Below, one piece after another: positions 24,569 to 32,877 of a stretch of 64,000 bases of DNA (position 1 is the first letter of the stretch; each line of letters opens with the position of its first letter). A program made the translations under genes and the position numbers. The notes beneath the pieces are model-generated. The model was not told the DNA's origin. It searched no databases and saw only the letters and a program-made list of their open reading frames with translations. Origin of the DNA: Pseudoxanthomonas sp. z9 (GTDB lineage Bacteria > Pseudomonadota > Gammaproteobacteria > Xanthomonadales > Xanthomonadaceae); assembly GCF_006542425.1 (NCBI RefSeq), contig NZ_VFID01000007.1:62001-126000 (forward strand), in the 5' to 3' direction.

Positions 24569-25534
24569 ATGTCCAGCGTCACCCTCGTCGGTTCCTTCAA
24601 TGTCGATCACGTCTGGCGCTGCGATCAGTTGCCGGCACCCGGCGCCACCATCGCCGGCCGCTACGACACCGGCCCCGGCGGCAAGGGCTTCAACCAGGCC
24701 ATCGCCTCGGTGCGCGCGGGCGCGGACACGCGCTTCGTCTGTGCGCTGGGCGATGACGCCGGCGGACAACTGGCCCGCGGCCTGGCCACGGACAACGGCC
24801 TGGCATTGATCGCGCAGGCATCGGCCGAGCCGACCGGCACCGCCGGCATCTACGTCGATGCGATGGGGCGCAACACCATCGTGATCGGCGCGGGCGCCAA
24901 TGCCGATCTGTCGGTCGATTTCGTCGAGACGCAGCGCGATGCGATCACCGGCGCCGGCGCGTTGCTGGTGCAACTGGAATCGCCGCTGGACAGCGTGCTG
25001 GCCGCCCTGCGCGCCGCGCGCGGGCACGGGGTGCCCACGCTGCTCAACCCTGCCCCGGCCAACTCCGCGACCACGGTCGAACTGCTGTCGCTGGCCGACG
25101 TGCTGACGCCCAACGAAACCGAGTTCGCCGCCCTGCTCGCCCGCCACGTCGGCGAACGGGTGGCGCCGGAGGATGTGGCCGCGCTGGACGGCCAGCGCCT
25201 GCACGCGCTGTGCCGTGAAGTGCTTCCGCGCGGCACGGTGGTCATCACCCTCGGCGCCACCGGCGTGTTCGTCTCGCACGCCGAGGAGCAGCAACGCGGC
25301 GATGCCAGGATGTTCTATCGGCATCCGGCCGAGTCGGTGACCGCGATCGACACCACCGGCGCGGGCGATGCCTTCAACGGTGCGCTGGCCGCGTCGCTGG
25401 TGCATGCGCCGGACGCCGCGTTCGCCGAGCATGTGCGCTTCGCCAACCGTTATGCCGCGCTGTCCACCGAACGCGCGGGCGCGGCATTGGCCATGCCCAC
25501 GCGGGCGGATGTGCAGGCGCGCTTCGGCGACTGA
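24569..25534 (+). CDS. rbsK: Ribokinase (PfkB family carbohydrate kinase)
   Basis: The 321-residue kinase phosphorylates D-ribose at O-5, or a related sugar or nucleoside. The N-terminal substrate motif GSFNVD and GGKGFNQA are present (canonical GGKGANQA has Ala where Phe stands here). TPNETE contributes the metal/ATP site, and DTTGAGDAFNGAL is the anion hole with the catalytic Asp. No ribose ABC transporter or RbsD is nearby; instead a nucleoside transporter precedes it. A nucleoside or deoxyribose kinase role is therefore possible. Confidence 0.85.
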   Translation: MSSVTLVGSFNVDHVWRCDQLPAPGATIAGRYDTGPGGKGFNQAIASVRAGADTRFVCALGDDAGGQLARGLATDNGLALIAQASAEPTGTAGIYVDAMGRNTIVIGAGANADLSVDFVETQRDAITGAGALLVQLESPLDSVLAALRAARGHGVPTLLNPAPANSATTVELLSLADVLTPNETEFAALLARHVGERVAPEDVAALDGQRLHALCREVLPRGTVVITLGATGVFVSHAEEQQRGDARMFYRHPAESVTAIDTTGAGDAFNGALAASLVHAPDAAFAEHVRFANRYAALSTERAGAALAMPTRADVQARFGD

Positions 25535-25564
25535 TTCATACGGCGTCGGCTGCGACCGTGGCCG

Positions 25565-26233
25565 TCACGCCTGTCCGATCCGTGCTCGGGCTCCGGCCAG
25601 CCAGCGCCAGAAGCGATCATCGGATTGATGATCGTGCAGGCTGGCAATCCGCCTGACGATGATCGACGCGGTCGCCGGGACGTCCAGATCCAGATCGCGT
25701 TCGACAAGGGCGCGGAATCTCAGCGGAGGCCGATAGTCTTCCGCCGGGCCATAGCCCATGGCATACGCCTCGGCCGGCGCCATCGCGAAATAGTCCGGTG
25801 CCGACAGCTCCGGATAACCCAGGGCCAGCAGGCGCAGCAGATGCATCGGGTCGTCGGCCAGTTCGCACAGCAGCGCGGGTCCCTCGGGGGCACCGACATG
25901 AACCAGCCGCTGGTGGCCATGGTCGTCCAGCCACAGGCCGGCCCGGGAACCATCCAGTCCGGTGTCGACGAACAGCACCAGGCGATCGTTGACGGCGGCC
26001 TGATCGCTGCGCGTCCAGGCCCGGGTGTCCTCGATCCTGGGCACTTTCAGGGTGATCACGGACGATCCGGGTTCCGCGCCGGGGTAAAGACGCGCGACGT
26101 TTCCGCTTTTTCCGCCGCCGACGAAGCCGTTCAAATCCAGCCAGTCCAGCGCATGCCAAAGCAGCGGCGGCAGCGGATTGACCGCCGGAAAGGCCGCGGC
26201 CACGCGCGCGGCGAAACCGGTCCCGCGTTTCAT
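25565..26233 (-). CDS. SMI1/KNR4 (SUKH)-like protein, possible immunity protein
   Basis: The 222-residue protein has no signal or membrane helix. Its middle part (LVLFVDTGLDGSRAGLWLDDHG, then LLCELADDPMHLLRLLALGYPEL, about residues 85-160) resembles the SUKH pattern in which a strand-rich core is followed by an L-A-x-D-F-x-x-F-L-R helix. SUKH proteins often neutralise polymorphic toxins. It overlaps the preceding SUFU-like gene by 4 bases (ATGA). No toxin gene is present in the window. Family placement is by pattern only. Confidence 0.6.
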   Translation of the reverse strand: MKRGTGFAARVAAAFPAVNPLPPLLWHALDWLDLNGFVGGGKSGNVARLYPGAEPGSSVITLKVPRIEDTRAWTRSDQAAVNDRLVLFVDTGLDGSRAGLWLDDHGHQRLVHVGAPEGPALLCELADDPMHLLRLLALGYPELSAPDYFAMAPAEAYAMGYGPAEDYRPPLRFRALVERDLDLDVPATASIIVRRIASLHDHQSDDRFWRWLAGARARIGQA

Positions 26234-27054
26234 GCGGACCTCCCGCCGGCGGTGGCAGGGTCGTTGAGATGCCCGTCCCGGGTATTGCCCAGTTGTTCTG
26301 CCAGTCCGTGCACCTGGGCGGCGAAGCCGCCTTCCTCATGATCCAGGGCCAGCCGCAGTGAAGCCGGGACCATCGTCAACGCGATCGTGCTGACCCGTCC
26401 ACGCGGCGTCGGGAATGCGGCGGGAATCGTGGCGGCGCGTACGCCGACCAGGACCGTCACCAGCCCGGCGGCGGAAAGCCAGCCATCCGGCAATCCCGTC
26501 GCCTTCATCTGCAGGCTGAAGGCGCCCTGCGCGCGCAGCAGCGAAAGGAAGCCGCCATGGGCCACCGCGTTCTGGCTGACCTGGTGGACGAGCTCGAACA
26601 ACCAGGAGGTTCCCGGATCGGCCAGCGCGCCGCGCGCTTCGGCGTAGACCTCGATACCCAGACCGGCCGTGGTCGTGCCGGCACCGGCGGCGTCCAGGGG
26701 ATTGCCCGGATCGAAGGGATCAAAGGGATCGGAAAGCCCATCGCTGAAGATCAATGTCGTGTCGGGACGCTGGATCACCCGCCAGGACTGGCGCAGTGCC
26801 GGCCAGACCGGACCGCGGGTGAACACCGGATGCCGGGGCGGCGGCAGCGGATACGGCCTGACGTTGCCCAGGCCGGCGAAGAAGGTCTGGCGCGCTCCCG
26901 CCATCGCGGTCAGCGCGGCTTCGTTGAGCCTCGGTTCCTGCGCGGTGGCGAAGGGCGAGGCAGGGTTGTGGGACGCCCTGGGGGCGCCCGGCGGAAGCGA
27001 TCCGGCGCCGTCGGACGTCGTGTTCGGTTCTATGTCTATGTTCCAGCGGTTCAT
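26230..27054 (-). CDS. Suppressor-of-fused (SUFU)-like protein
   Basis: The 274-residue protein begins with a low-complexity N-terminus (to about residue 55). A globular part follows with RPDTTLIFSDGLSDPFDPFDPG, then GLGIEVYAEARG and WLFELVHQVSQNAVAHGGF. The order of a strand ending T-x-x-x-S-D-G-L-S-x-P, a strand G-x-x-x-E-V-Y-x-E, and a W-L-x-x-L-V/L helix resembles the SUFU domain, which in bacteria is also found among toxin-immunity genes. It is co-translated with the SUKH-like gene. Assignment is tentative. Confidence 0.55.
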   Translation of the reverse strand: MNRWNIDIEPNTTSDGAGSLPPGAPRASHNPASPFATAQEPRLNEAALTAMAGARQTFFAGLGNVRPYPLPPPRHPVFTRGPVWPALRQSWRVIQRPDTTLIFSDGLSDPFDPFDPGNPLDAAGAGTTTAGLGIEVYAEARGALADPGTSWLFELVHQVSQNAVAHGGFLSLLRAQGAFSLQMKATGLPDGWLSAAGLVTVLVGVRAATIPAAFPTPRGRVSTIALTMVPASLRLALDHEEGGFAAQVHGLAEQLGNTRDGHLNDPATAGGRSA

Positions 27055-27204
27055 GGGATGGCGAGGACTCCAGGCGATGCGCCGTGGAATCCCCCTCCCG
27101 GCGCGCCTCTGGACAAGACCACGCCGGTCGCATCAGGGACCATCGGAAAGGTCCTAAAAGCCGGGACGCCACGTCATTCCGGAACCGGGGCACGCGCTCG
27201 TACC

Positions 27205-27223
27205 GATAACGTTTCTCATTTAC
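27205..27223 (+). promoter_or_regulatory. Fur-like box ahead of the siderophore receptor
   Basis: GATAACGTTTCTCATTTAC matches the 19-bp Fur consensus at 13 positions and lies 32 bases before the receptor start at 27255. It is weaker than the hemP box. It suggests iron control of the receptor/PepSY operon. Confidence 0.6.
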
Positions 27224-27254
27224 AATGCCACGGATTTCATTCCACCCCACCCCC

Positions 27255-29420
27255 ATGCATTCCCATCGCCCCCATCTGCTGGCAGCCGCCCTGCTGGCCG
27301 CTCTCCCCACCCTCGCGTACGCCCAGGCTGGCGCCATCGACGCACCGGTCGAACTCGACCGCGTCAGCGTTTCGGCCAGCACCAGTCGCATTCCCGACTC
27401 CGCCGCCGCGCTGCCCAACACCATCACCGTGATCGACAAGGTCCAGCTCGACCAGCAGCTGGCGCTGACCCAGGACCTGTCGCAGGTGCTGGCCAACCTG
27501 ATTCCCTCGTTCACGCCCTCCCGGCAGAAGCTGACCAATGCCGGCGAGAACCTGCGCGGCCGCAAGCCGCTGTACCTGGTGGACGGCGTGCCGCAGTCCA
27601 CCCCGCTGCGCGAAGGCGGCCGTGACGGCCATACCATCGACCCGGCGATGATCGAACGCATCGAAGTCATCCACGGCGCCAACGCGATGCAGGGCCTGGG
27701 GGCTTCCGGCGGCATCATCAACATCATCACCAAGCGCGCGCCGCGCAAGGATGGCGATCGCTTCCACGATGTTTCCGTGGGCGCCAGCACCGCGCTGCCG
27801 CACGAGAGCGACAGCACCGGCTACCGCGCCTCCTACGTGTTCGGCATGCGCGAAGGCGCGTTCGATTTCGTCGGCGGCACCTCCTACGCCAGCGAAGGGC
27901 TGTACTACGACGGCGACGGCCGCGCGATCGCGGTCAACGACGTGCAGGGCGACCTGATGGACGCGCGCAGCCACAACCTGTTCGCCAAGGCCGGCTGGAA
28001 CATCGACGAGAACCGTCGCCTGCAGCTCAGCGCCAACCGCTACGAGCTGGTGGGCAACAACGACTACGTGACGGTGAACGGCAATCCGGCCACCGGCCAG
28101 CTGGCGACCTCGGTGCGCGGCAGCAAGCCCGGCGAGGGCACCCGCAACCTGTCCACCTCGCTGAGCGTGGACTACACCGACAAGGACCTGGCCGGCGGCT
28201 ACCTGCAGGCGCAGTTGTACTGGGTGGACTTCAAGGGCCGCTACGGCGGCACCGACTGGGAGGACTTCTGGGGCGACGGCCGCGACCTGCACTGGTTCGA
28301 TCAGTCGCAGAACCTGTCCGAGAAGCTGGGCGGCAAGTTCAGCTGGTCGCGCGGCAACCTGTTCGACCAGAACCTGCGGGTGACCCTGGGCCTGGACATT
28401 GCCCGCGACAAGACCCAGCAGGAACTGGTGCGCGCGCGCATGGCCTGGGTGCCGGAAACCATCTACGAATCCTGGTCGCCGTTCGTGCAGGCCGAGTGGT
28501 GGATGACCGAATCGCTGATGTTCACCGCCGGCCTGCGCCACGAGCGCGGCAAGCTGAAGGTGGACGACTACCTGACGGTTCCGGATCAGCGCACCAACCC
28601 GCCGGGCGTCCGCGGCACCCGTTATTTCGTCGCCGGCGGCGAACCGGAAACCCGCGAGACCATGCCCAACGCCGGCATCGTCTGGGAAGTCACCGATTCG
28701 TTGAAGCTGTACGCCTCGTATTCGGAGGGCTACACCGTCGCCGACATCGGCCGCGTCCTGCGCGGCATCACCGCGCCCGACCAGCGCGTCGCCAACCTCG
28801 TCGATCTGCAGCCGGTGATCGCCGACAACCAGGAAATCGGCCTGGATTACGACGACGGCCGCTGGCTGGTGCATCTGGCAGCGTACTGGTCCGACTCGGA
28901 TCTCGGCGCGCGCCTGAACTACGATACCGCCACCCGCACCTACAAGGTCGCGCGCGAGCGTACCGAGATCAAGGGCATCGACGGCAGCGTCGCCTACCAG
29001 GCGCAGAACGGCATGCGCGCCGGCGTGGCATACGCACGCAGCGAAGGCCGCTATGACAGCGATCGCGACAACCGCGTGGACAGCGATCTGCCGGGCGTGA
29101 ACGTCAGCCCCGACCGCTGGACCGCGTTCTGGGAAGTGCCGGTGACGCCGTCGGCCGATCTGCGCCTGCAGGCCAGCCGCTCGCAGGATCGCAGCTTCGC
29201 TTTGCGCGGCGTCACCAACCCCAATACCCGCTTCGACGGCTACACCACCGTGGATCTGCTCAGCCGCTTCCGCCTGCCGGTCGGCACGCTCAGCGTCGGC
29301 ATCGAGAACCTGTTCAACGAGCAGTACGTGACCTACTACTCGCAGAGCACGCCGCGCGAGGACACCTATGTCGCCGGGCGCGGACGGGTGCTGTCGCTGA
29401 GCTGGGCGCATCGCTTCTAA
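27255..29420 (+). CDS. TonB-dependent siderophore receptor
   Basis: The 721-residue outer-membrane receptor has a signal peptide (LAAALLAALPTLAYAQA), a TonB-box region (VELDRVSVSA), a plug with RGRKPLYLVDGVPQ and IERIEVIHGANAMQGLGASGGIINIITK (about residues 100-155), and a barrel ending SLSWAHRF. The RGR-x-L-Y-L-x-D-G-x-P-Q pattern and the size recall aerobactin/IutA-type receptors, but the ligand is not proven. The start at 27255 is placed at the signal peptide; no clear ribosome site precedes it. It is followed by a PepSY-helix gene. Confidence 0.9.
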   Translation: MHSHRPHLLAAALLAALPTLAYAQAGAIDAPVELDRVSVSASTSRIPDSAAALPNTITVIDKVQLDQQLALTQDLSQVLANLIPSFTPSRQKLTNAGENLRGRKPLYLVDGVPQSTPLREGGRDGHTIDPAMIERIEVIHGANAMQGLGASGGIINIITKRAPRKDGDRFHDVSVGASTALPHESDSTGYRASYVFGMREGAFDFVGGTSYASEGLYYDGDGRAIAVNDVQGDLMDARSHNLFAKAGWNIDENRRLQLSANRYELVGNNDYVTVNGNPATGQLATSVRGSKPGEGTRNLSTSLSVDYTDKDLAGGYLQAQLYWVDFKGRYGGTDWEDFWGDGRDLHWFDQSQNLSEKLGGKFSWSRGNLFDQNLRVTLGLDIARDKTQQELVRARMAWVPETIYESWSPFVQAEWWMTESLMFTAGLRHERGKLKVDDYLTVPDQRTNPPGVRGTRYFVAGGEPETRETMPNAGIVWEVTDSLKLYASYSEGYTVADIGRVLRGITAPDQRVANLVDLQPVIADNQEIGLDYDDGRWLVHLAAYWSDSDLGARLNYDTATRTYKVARERTEIKGIDGSVAYQAQNGMRAGVAYARSEGRYDSDRDNRVDSDLPGVNVSPDRWTAFWEVPVTPSADLRLQASRSQDRSFALRGVTNPNTRFDGYTTVDLLSRFRLPVGTLSVGIENLFNEQYVTYYSQSTPREDTYVAGRGRVLSLSWAHRF

Positions 29421-29444
29421 GCCGCAACGATCACAACGCCCCGC

Positions 29445-30560
29445 ATGCCGCACCGCCAGGCCAGGTCTCCTTCCACGCCGCCACGCCATCGCGTTCGCGG
29501 CGCGCTGAAGTGGCTGCACCTGTGGCTGGGGCTGATCGTCGGCACGGTGTTCGCGCTGGTCGCGCTGAGCGGCACGGTGCTGACCTTCCAGCGGGAAATC
29601 CTGCTCGCCCAGCACCCGGAATGGACACGAAAACCGCTACCGGACGCGGATGCGCAGGCGAAGGCGTTCACGCGCCTGCTGGCCGAATGGCAGCCGCGTG
29701 GACTTCGCTCGGCGGACATTCCCGGTGCGCGCCTGCCGGTCTGGCAGGCGTATTTTCCGGACGGCGAACGTCGCTACTTCGATCCGGCCAGCGGCGAACT
29801 GATGCTGGTCCGCAACGCCGACAACGATCCGGTGCTGTGGCTGCGCGAACTGCACACCCATCTGCTGTACGGTGAGACCGGTGAGGACCTGCTCGGCATC
29901 TGCGGGCTGATCGCGATCTTCCTGCTGCTGTCCGGGCTGTACCTGTGGTGGCCACGCAAGGGGGCGCTGGCGGCCAGCCTGCGCTGGCACGCCGGTCCGC
30001 CGACCCGGCGCTGGCTGAGCTGGCACCGCAGCACCGGCGCGCTGCTGTTGCCGTTGCTGCTGCTGGCGACGGTGACCGGGGTGGCGATTGTCTATCACGA
30101 CGTGGCCCGCCCCGCGCTGCGCTGGAGTTTCGACGACGGCCCCGAGGTGGTGCCGCCGCTGCCGATGGCCCCGCGCGAAGCCGATGTCGACTGGGCGGCG
30201 ATCCTGCGTGCCGCGCAAGCGGCGGTGGAGGGCGGCGAGCTGCGGCGCATTTCGCCACCGGACGAAAAGGACGCGCTGGTCACGATCCGCTACCGCGCCG
30301 TCGGCGAATGGCACCCGAATGGCCGCAGCCAGGTCTGGCTGGATCCCTACGCCGCCCGCGTGGTCCAGGTCCATACCGCCACCCGCCAGGGCGTGGGCGC
30401 GCGCATCGACGAGGCCATGTATCCGCTGCACGGCGGCTTCATCGGCGGCTGGCCGTGGCAATGGGCGGTGGCGGCGTCCGGCCTGCTGCCGCCGTTCTTC
30501 CTGGTCACCGGCTTCCTGTTCTGGCGCGCGCGCCGTCGCCGTACCGTCACGGATCCTTAA
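29445..30560 (+). CDS. PepSY-associated membrane protein (iron-uptake/ferric reductase type)
   Basis: The 371-residue protein has four membrane helices (about residues 22-45, 145-165, 190-215 and 335-358). Periplasmic PepSY-like domains lie between helix 1 and 2 and between 3 and 4. The first helix holds the H in WLHLWLGLIVG and the second is preceded by LHTHLLYG; such histidines bind heme in the PepSY/FoxB/PiuB-type reductases that follow siderophore receptors. It starts 24 bases after the receptor stop. It likely helps reduce ferric siderophores at the inner membrane. Confidence 0.88.
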   Translation: MPHRQARSPSTPPRHRVRGALKWLHLWLGLIVGTVFALVALSGTVLTFQREILLAQHPEWTRKPLPDADAQAKAFTRLLAEWQPRGLRSADIPGARLPVWQAYFPDGERRYFDPASGELMLVRNADNDPVLWLRELHTHLLYGETGEDLLGICGLIAIFLLLSGLYLWWPRKGALAASLRWHAGPPTRRWLSWHRSTGALLLPLLLLATVTGVAIVYHDVARPALRWSFDDGPEVVPPLPMAPREADVDWAAILRAAQAAVEGGELRRISPPDEKDALVTIRYRAVGEWHPNGRSQVWLDPYAARVVQVHTATRQGVGARIDEAMYPLHGGFIGGWPWQWAVAASGLLPPFFLVTGFLFWRARRRRTVTDP

Positions 30561-30608
30561 GACGCCACGGCTAAGCTCGCCAGGCCACCCGTTTCCAAGG
30601 AGGACTCC

Positions 30609-30944
30609 ATGGCAGGCAAGTTCGTGATCGGCAAGCGCAGCAATGGCGATTTCCAGTTCAACCTGAAGGCCGGCAACGGCCAGGTCATCCTGAGCAGCCA
30701 GGGCTACGCCGACAAGTCCGGCTGCAGGAACGGCATCGATTCGGTGAAGAAGAACAGCACCGATGACGGCCGCTACGAGCGCAAGCTGTCCACCAACAAC
30801 AAGTTCTACTTCAACCTGCTGGCGGGCAACGGCCAGGTCATCGGCACCAGCGAAATGTACGAATCCGAATCCAGCCGCGACAACGGCATCGGTTCGGTGA
30901 AGAACCATGCCGGGGACGCCCAGGTCGTCGACGAGACGGCCTGA
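30609..30944 (+). CDS. YegP family (DUF1508) protein
   Basis: The 111-residue protein is built of two tandem copies of the DUF1508/YegP repeat. The first is GKFVIGKRSNGDFQFNLKAGNGQVILSSQGYADKSGCRNGIDSVKKN-like and the second KFYFNLLAGNGQVIGTSEMYESESSRDNGIGSVKNH-like, with the shared core F-N-L-x-A-G-N-G-Q-V-I. Each forms a small beta-sheet. E. coli YegP is similar in size; the role is unknown. An AGGAG site lies 5 bases before the start. Confidence 0.95.
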   Translation: MAGKFVIGKRSNGDFQFNLKAGNGQVILSSQGYADKSGCRNGIDSVKKNSTDDGRYERKLSTNNKFYFNLLAGNGQVIGTSEMYESESSRDNGIGSVKNHAGDAQVVDETA

Positions 30945-31004
30945 CCCCGCTCCGCGCGATGCGGTCCGGACCGGGCCGCGCCCGCTGCCCCCGCGACGGG
31001 TAAA

Positions 31005-32012
31005 ATGGCCGGCATGCAGATCGGCCCGCACCGCATCGATACCCCGGTGATCCTGGCTCCCATGGCCGGGGTCACCGACAAGCCGTTCCGGCAGCTGTGC
31101 AAGCGGCTGGGCGCCGGGCTGGCGGTGTCGGAAATGACCATCAGCGACCCGCGCTTCTGGAACACCGACAAATCGCGCCGGCGCATGGATCATGACGGCG
31201 AACCGGCGCCGATCAGCGTCCAGATCGCCGGCACCGAGCCGCGCCAGCTGGCCGAGGCCGCACGCTACAACGTCGATCACGGCGCCCAGATCATCGATAT
31301 CAACATGGGTTGCCCGGCCAAGAAGGTCTGCAACGCCTGGGCCGGCTCGGCGCTGATGCGCGACGAATCGCTGGTGGCGCGAATACTGGAAGCGGTGGTC
31401 GGCGCGGTCGAAGTACCGGTCACCCTGAAGATCCGCACCGGCTGGGATTGCGATCACCGCAACGGTCCGGTGATCGCGCGCATCGCCGAGGCCAGCGGCA
31501 TCGCCGCGCTGGCGGTGCATGGTCGCACCCGCGACCAGCACTACACCGGCCAGGCCGAGTACGCGACCATCGCCGCGATCAAGGCCGAACTGCGCATTCC
31601 GGTGTTCGCCAACGGCGACGTCGATTCGCCGCACAAGGCCGCGGCGGTACTGAAGGCCACCGGCGCGGACGCGGTGATGATCGGCCGCGCCGCCCAGGGC
31701 CGGCCCTGGATCTTCCGCGAGGTGGCGCATTTCCTCGCCACCGGCGATCTCCTGCCCGCACCCGCGCTGTCGGAAGTCCGTGATGTCCTGCTCGGCCATC
31801 TGCATGCGCTGCATGGGTTCTACGGCGAGGCGCAGGGCGTGCGCATCGCCCGCAAGCACCTGGGCTGGTATGCAAAGGATCGTCCCGAGAACGCCGCCTT
31901 CCGCGCGGTGGTCAACCGCGCCGAAACCGCCGAAGCGCAGATCGCGCTGACCACCGATTACTTCGACGCCCTGATCGCGGGCGTCGTCCCGGAGCTGCCC
32001 GCCGCCGCCTGA
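31005..32012 (+). CDS. dusB: tRNA-dihydrouridine synthase B
   Basis: The 335-residue FMN enzyme reduces uridine at position 17 of tRNA to dihydrouridine. The N-terminal APMAGVTD motif, the EM-T motif and INMGCPAKKVCNAWAGSALM are present, with the active Cys at C109. VHGRTR and the FMN-binding GADAVMIGRAAQGRPWIF follow. The length fits DusB. An alternative ATG lies at 31014 (MQIGPHRI). Unlike many gammaproteobacteria, fis does not follow; a methyltransferase gene does, 13 bases later. Confidence 0.96.
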   Translation: MAGMQIGPHRIDTPVILAPMAGVTDKPFRQLCKRLGAGLAVSEMTISDPRFWNTDKSRRRMDHDGEPAPISVQIAGTEPRQLAEAARYNVDHGAQIIDINMGCPAKKVCNAWAGSALMRDESLVARILEAVVGAVEVPVTLKIRTGWDCDHRNGPVIARIAEASGIAALAVHGRTRDQHYTGQAEYATIAAIKAELRIPVFANGDVDSPHKAAAVLKATGADAVMIGRAAQGRPWIFREVAHFLATGDLLPAPALSEVRDVLLGHLHALHGFYGEAQGVRIARKHLGWYAKDRPENAAFRAVVNRAETAEAQIALTTDYFDALIAGVVPELPAAA

Positions 32013-32025
32013 CCGGAGCCGTGCC

Positions 32026-32850
32026 ATGAGCGAATCCCCGTCTCCCGCGTACCTGCACGGTTTCTCGCCGGTGGAGCAGGCCCGCCTGATGAAGCAGGCA
32101 CGGCTGGCCGAATCCACCATCTTCAGCCGCATCGACTACACCGGCGTGCGGCGTGTGCTGGAAGTCGGCAGCGGAGTCGGCGCGCAGACCGAAATCCTGC
32201 TGCGGCGGTTCCCCGACATCCACGTGACCTGCGTGGACCTGAATTCGCTGCAACTGGAAGCCGCGCGCCGCAATCTGGCCCAGATGCCCTGGTGCCGCGA
32301 ACGCTACGAGCTGCACCAGGCCGATGCCACCAACCTGCCGTTCGAACCGCGCACCTTCGATGCCGCGTTCCTGTGCTGGGTGCTGGAACACGTGCCCTCG
32401 CCGCAGCGGGTGCTCAACGAGGTGCGCCGCGTGCTCGCGCCCGGCTCGCCGGTCTACGTCACCGAGGTGATGAACTCCTCGTTCCTGCTGCATCCGTACT
32501 CGCCCAACGTGTGGCGCTATTGGATGGCGTTCAACGATTTCCAGTACGACAACGGCGGGGATCCGTTCGTCGGCGCCAAGCTCGGCAACCTGCTGCTGGC
32601 TGGCGGTTTCCGCGACGTGCAGACGGAGATCAAGACCTTCCATTTCGACAACCGCGAACCGGCGCGGCGCAAGACCATGATCGCGTTCTGGGAGGAACTG
32701 CTGCTGTCGGCGTCCGAGCAGTTGCTGGAGGCGGGCCGGGTCACCCCGGACGTGGTCGAGGGCATGCGTCGCGAAATGAACGACGTGCAGAACGATCCGA
32801 ACGCGGTGTTCTTCTACGCGTTCGTGCAGGCCAGCGCGACCGTCTACTGA
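32026..32850 (+). CDS. Class I SAM-dependent methyltransferase
   Basis: The 274-residue enzyme has the Rossmann methyltransferase motif I VLEVGSGVGAQTE (about residues 41-53), the acidic end of strand 2 (CVDLN, about 69-73), motif II/III QADATNLPF, and the LCWVLEHVPSPQRVL post-motif. The C-terminal half is extended and helical. The substrate is not identifiable. GGAGCC precedes the start and it is closely linked to dusB, so the two are probably co-transcribed. Confidence 0.9.
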   Translation: MSESPSPAYLHGFSPVEQARLMKQARLAESTIFSRIDYTGVRRVLEVGSGVGAQTEILLRRFPDIHVTCVDLNSLQLEAARRNLAQMPWCRERYELHQADATNLPFEPRTFDAAFLCWVLEHVPSPQRVLNEVRRVLAPGSPVYVTEVMNSSFLLHPYSPNVWRYWMAFNDFQYDNGGDPFVGAKLGNLLLAGGFRDVQTEIKTFHFDNREPARRKTMIAFWEELLLSASEQLLEAGRVTPDVVEGMRREMNDVQNDPNAVFFYAFVQASATVY

Positions 32851-32877
32851 TTGCCCGTACTATCGGTATCGTTTCAC

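Noticed and set aside
27237-29615. 792-residue minus-strand frame over the siderophore receptor
   Set aside because: Antisense shadow of a receptor with full signal peptide, plug and barrel on the plus strand.
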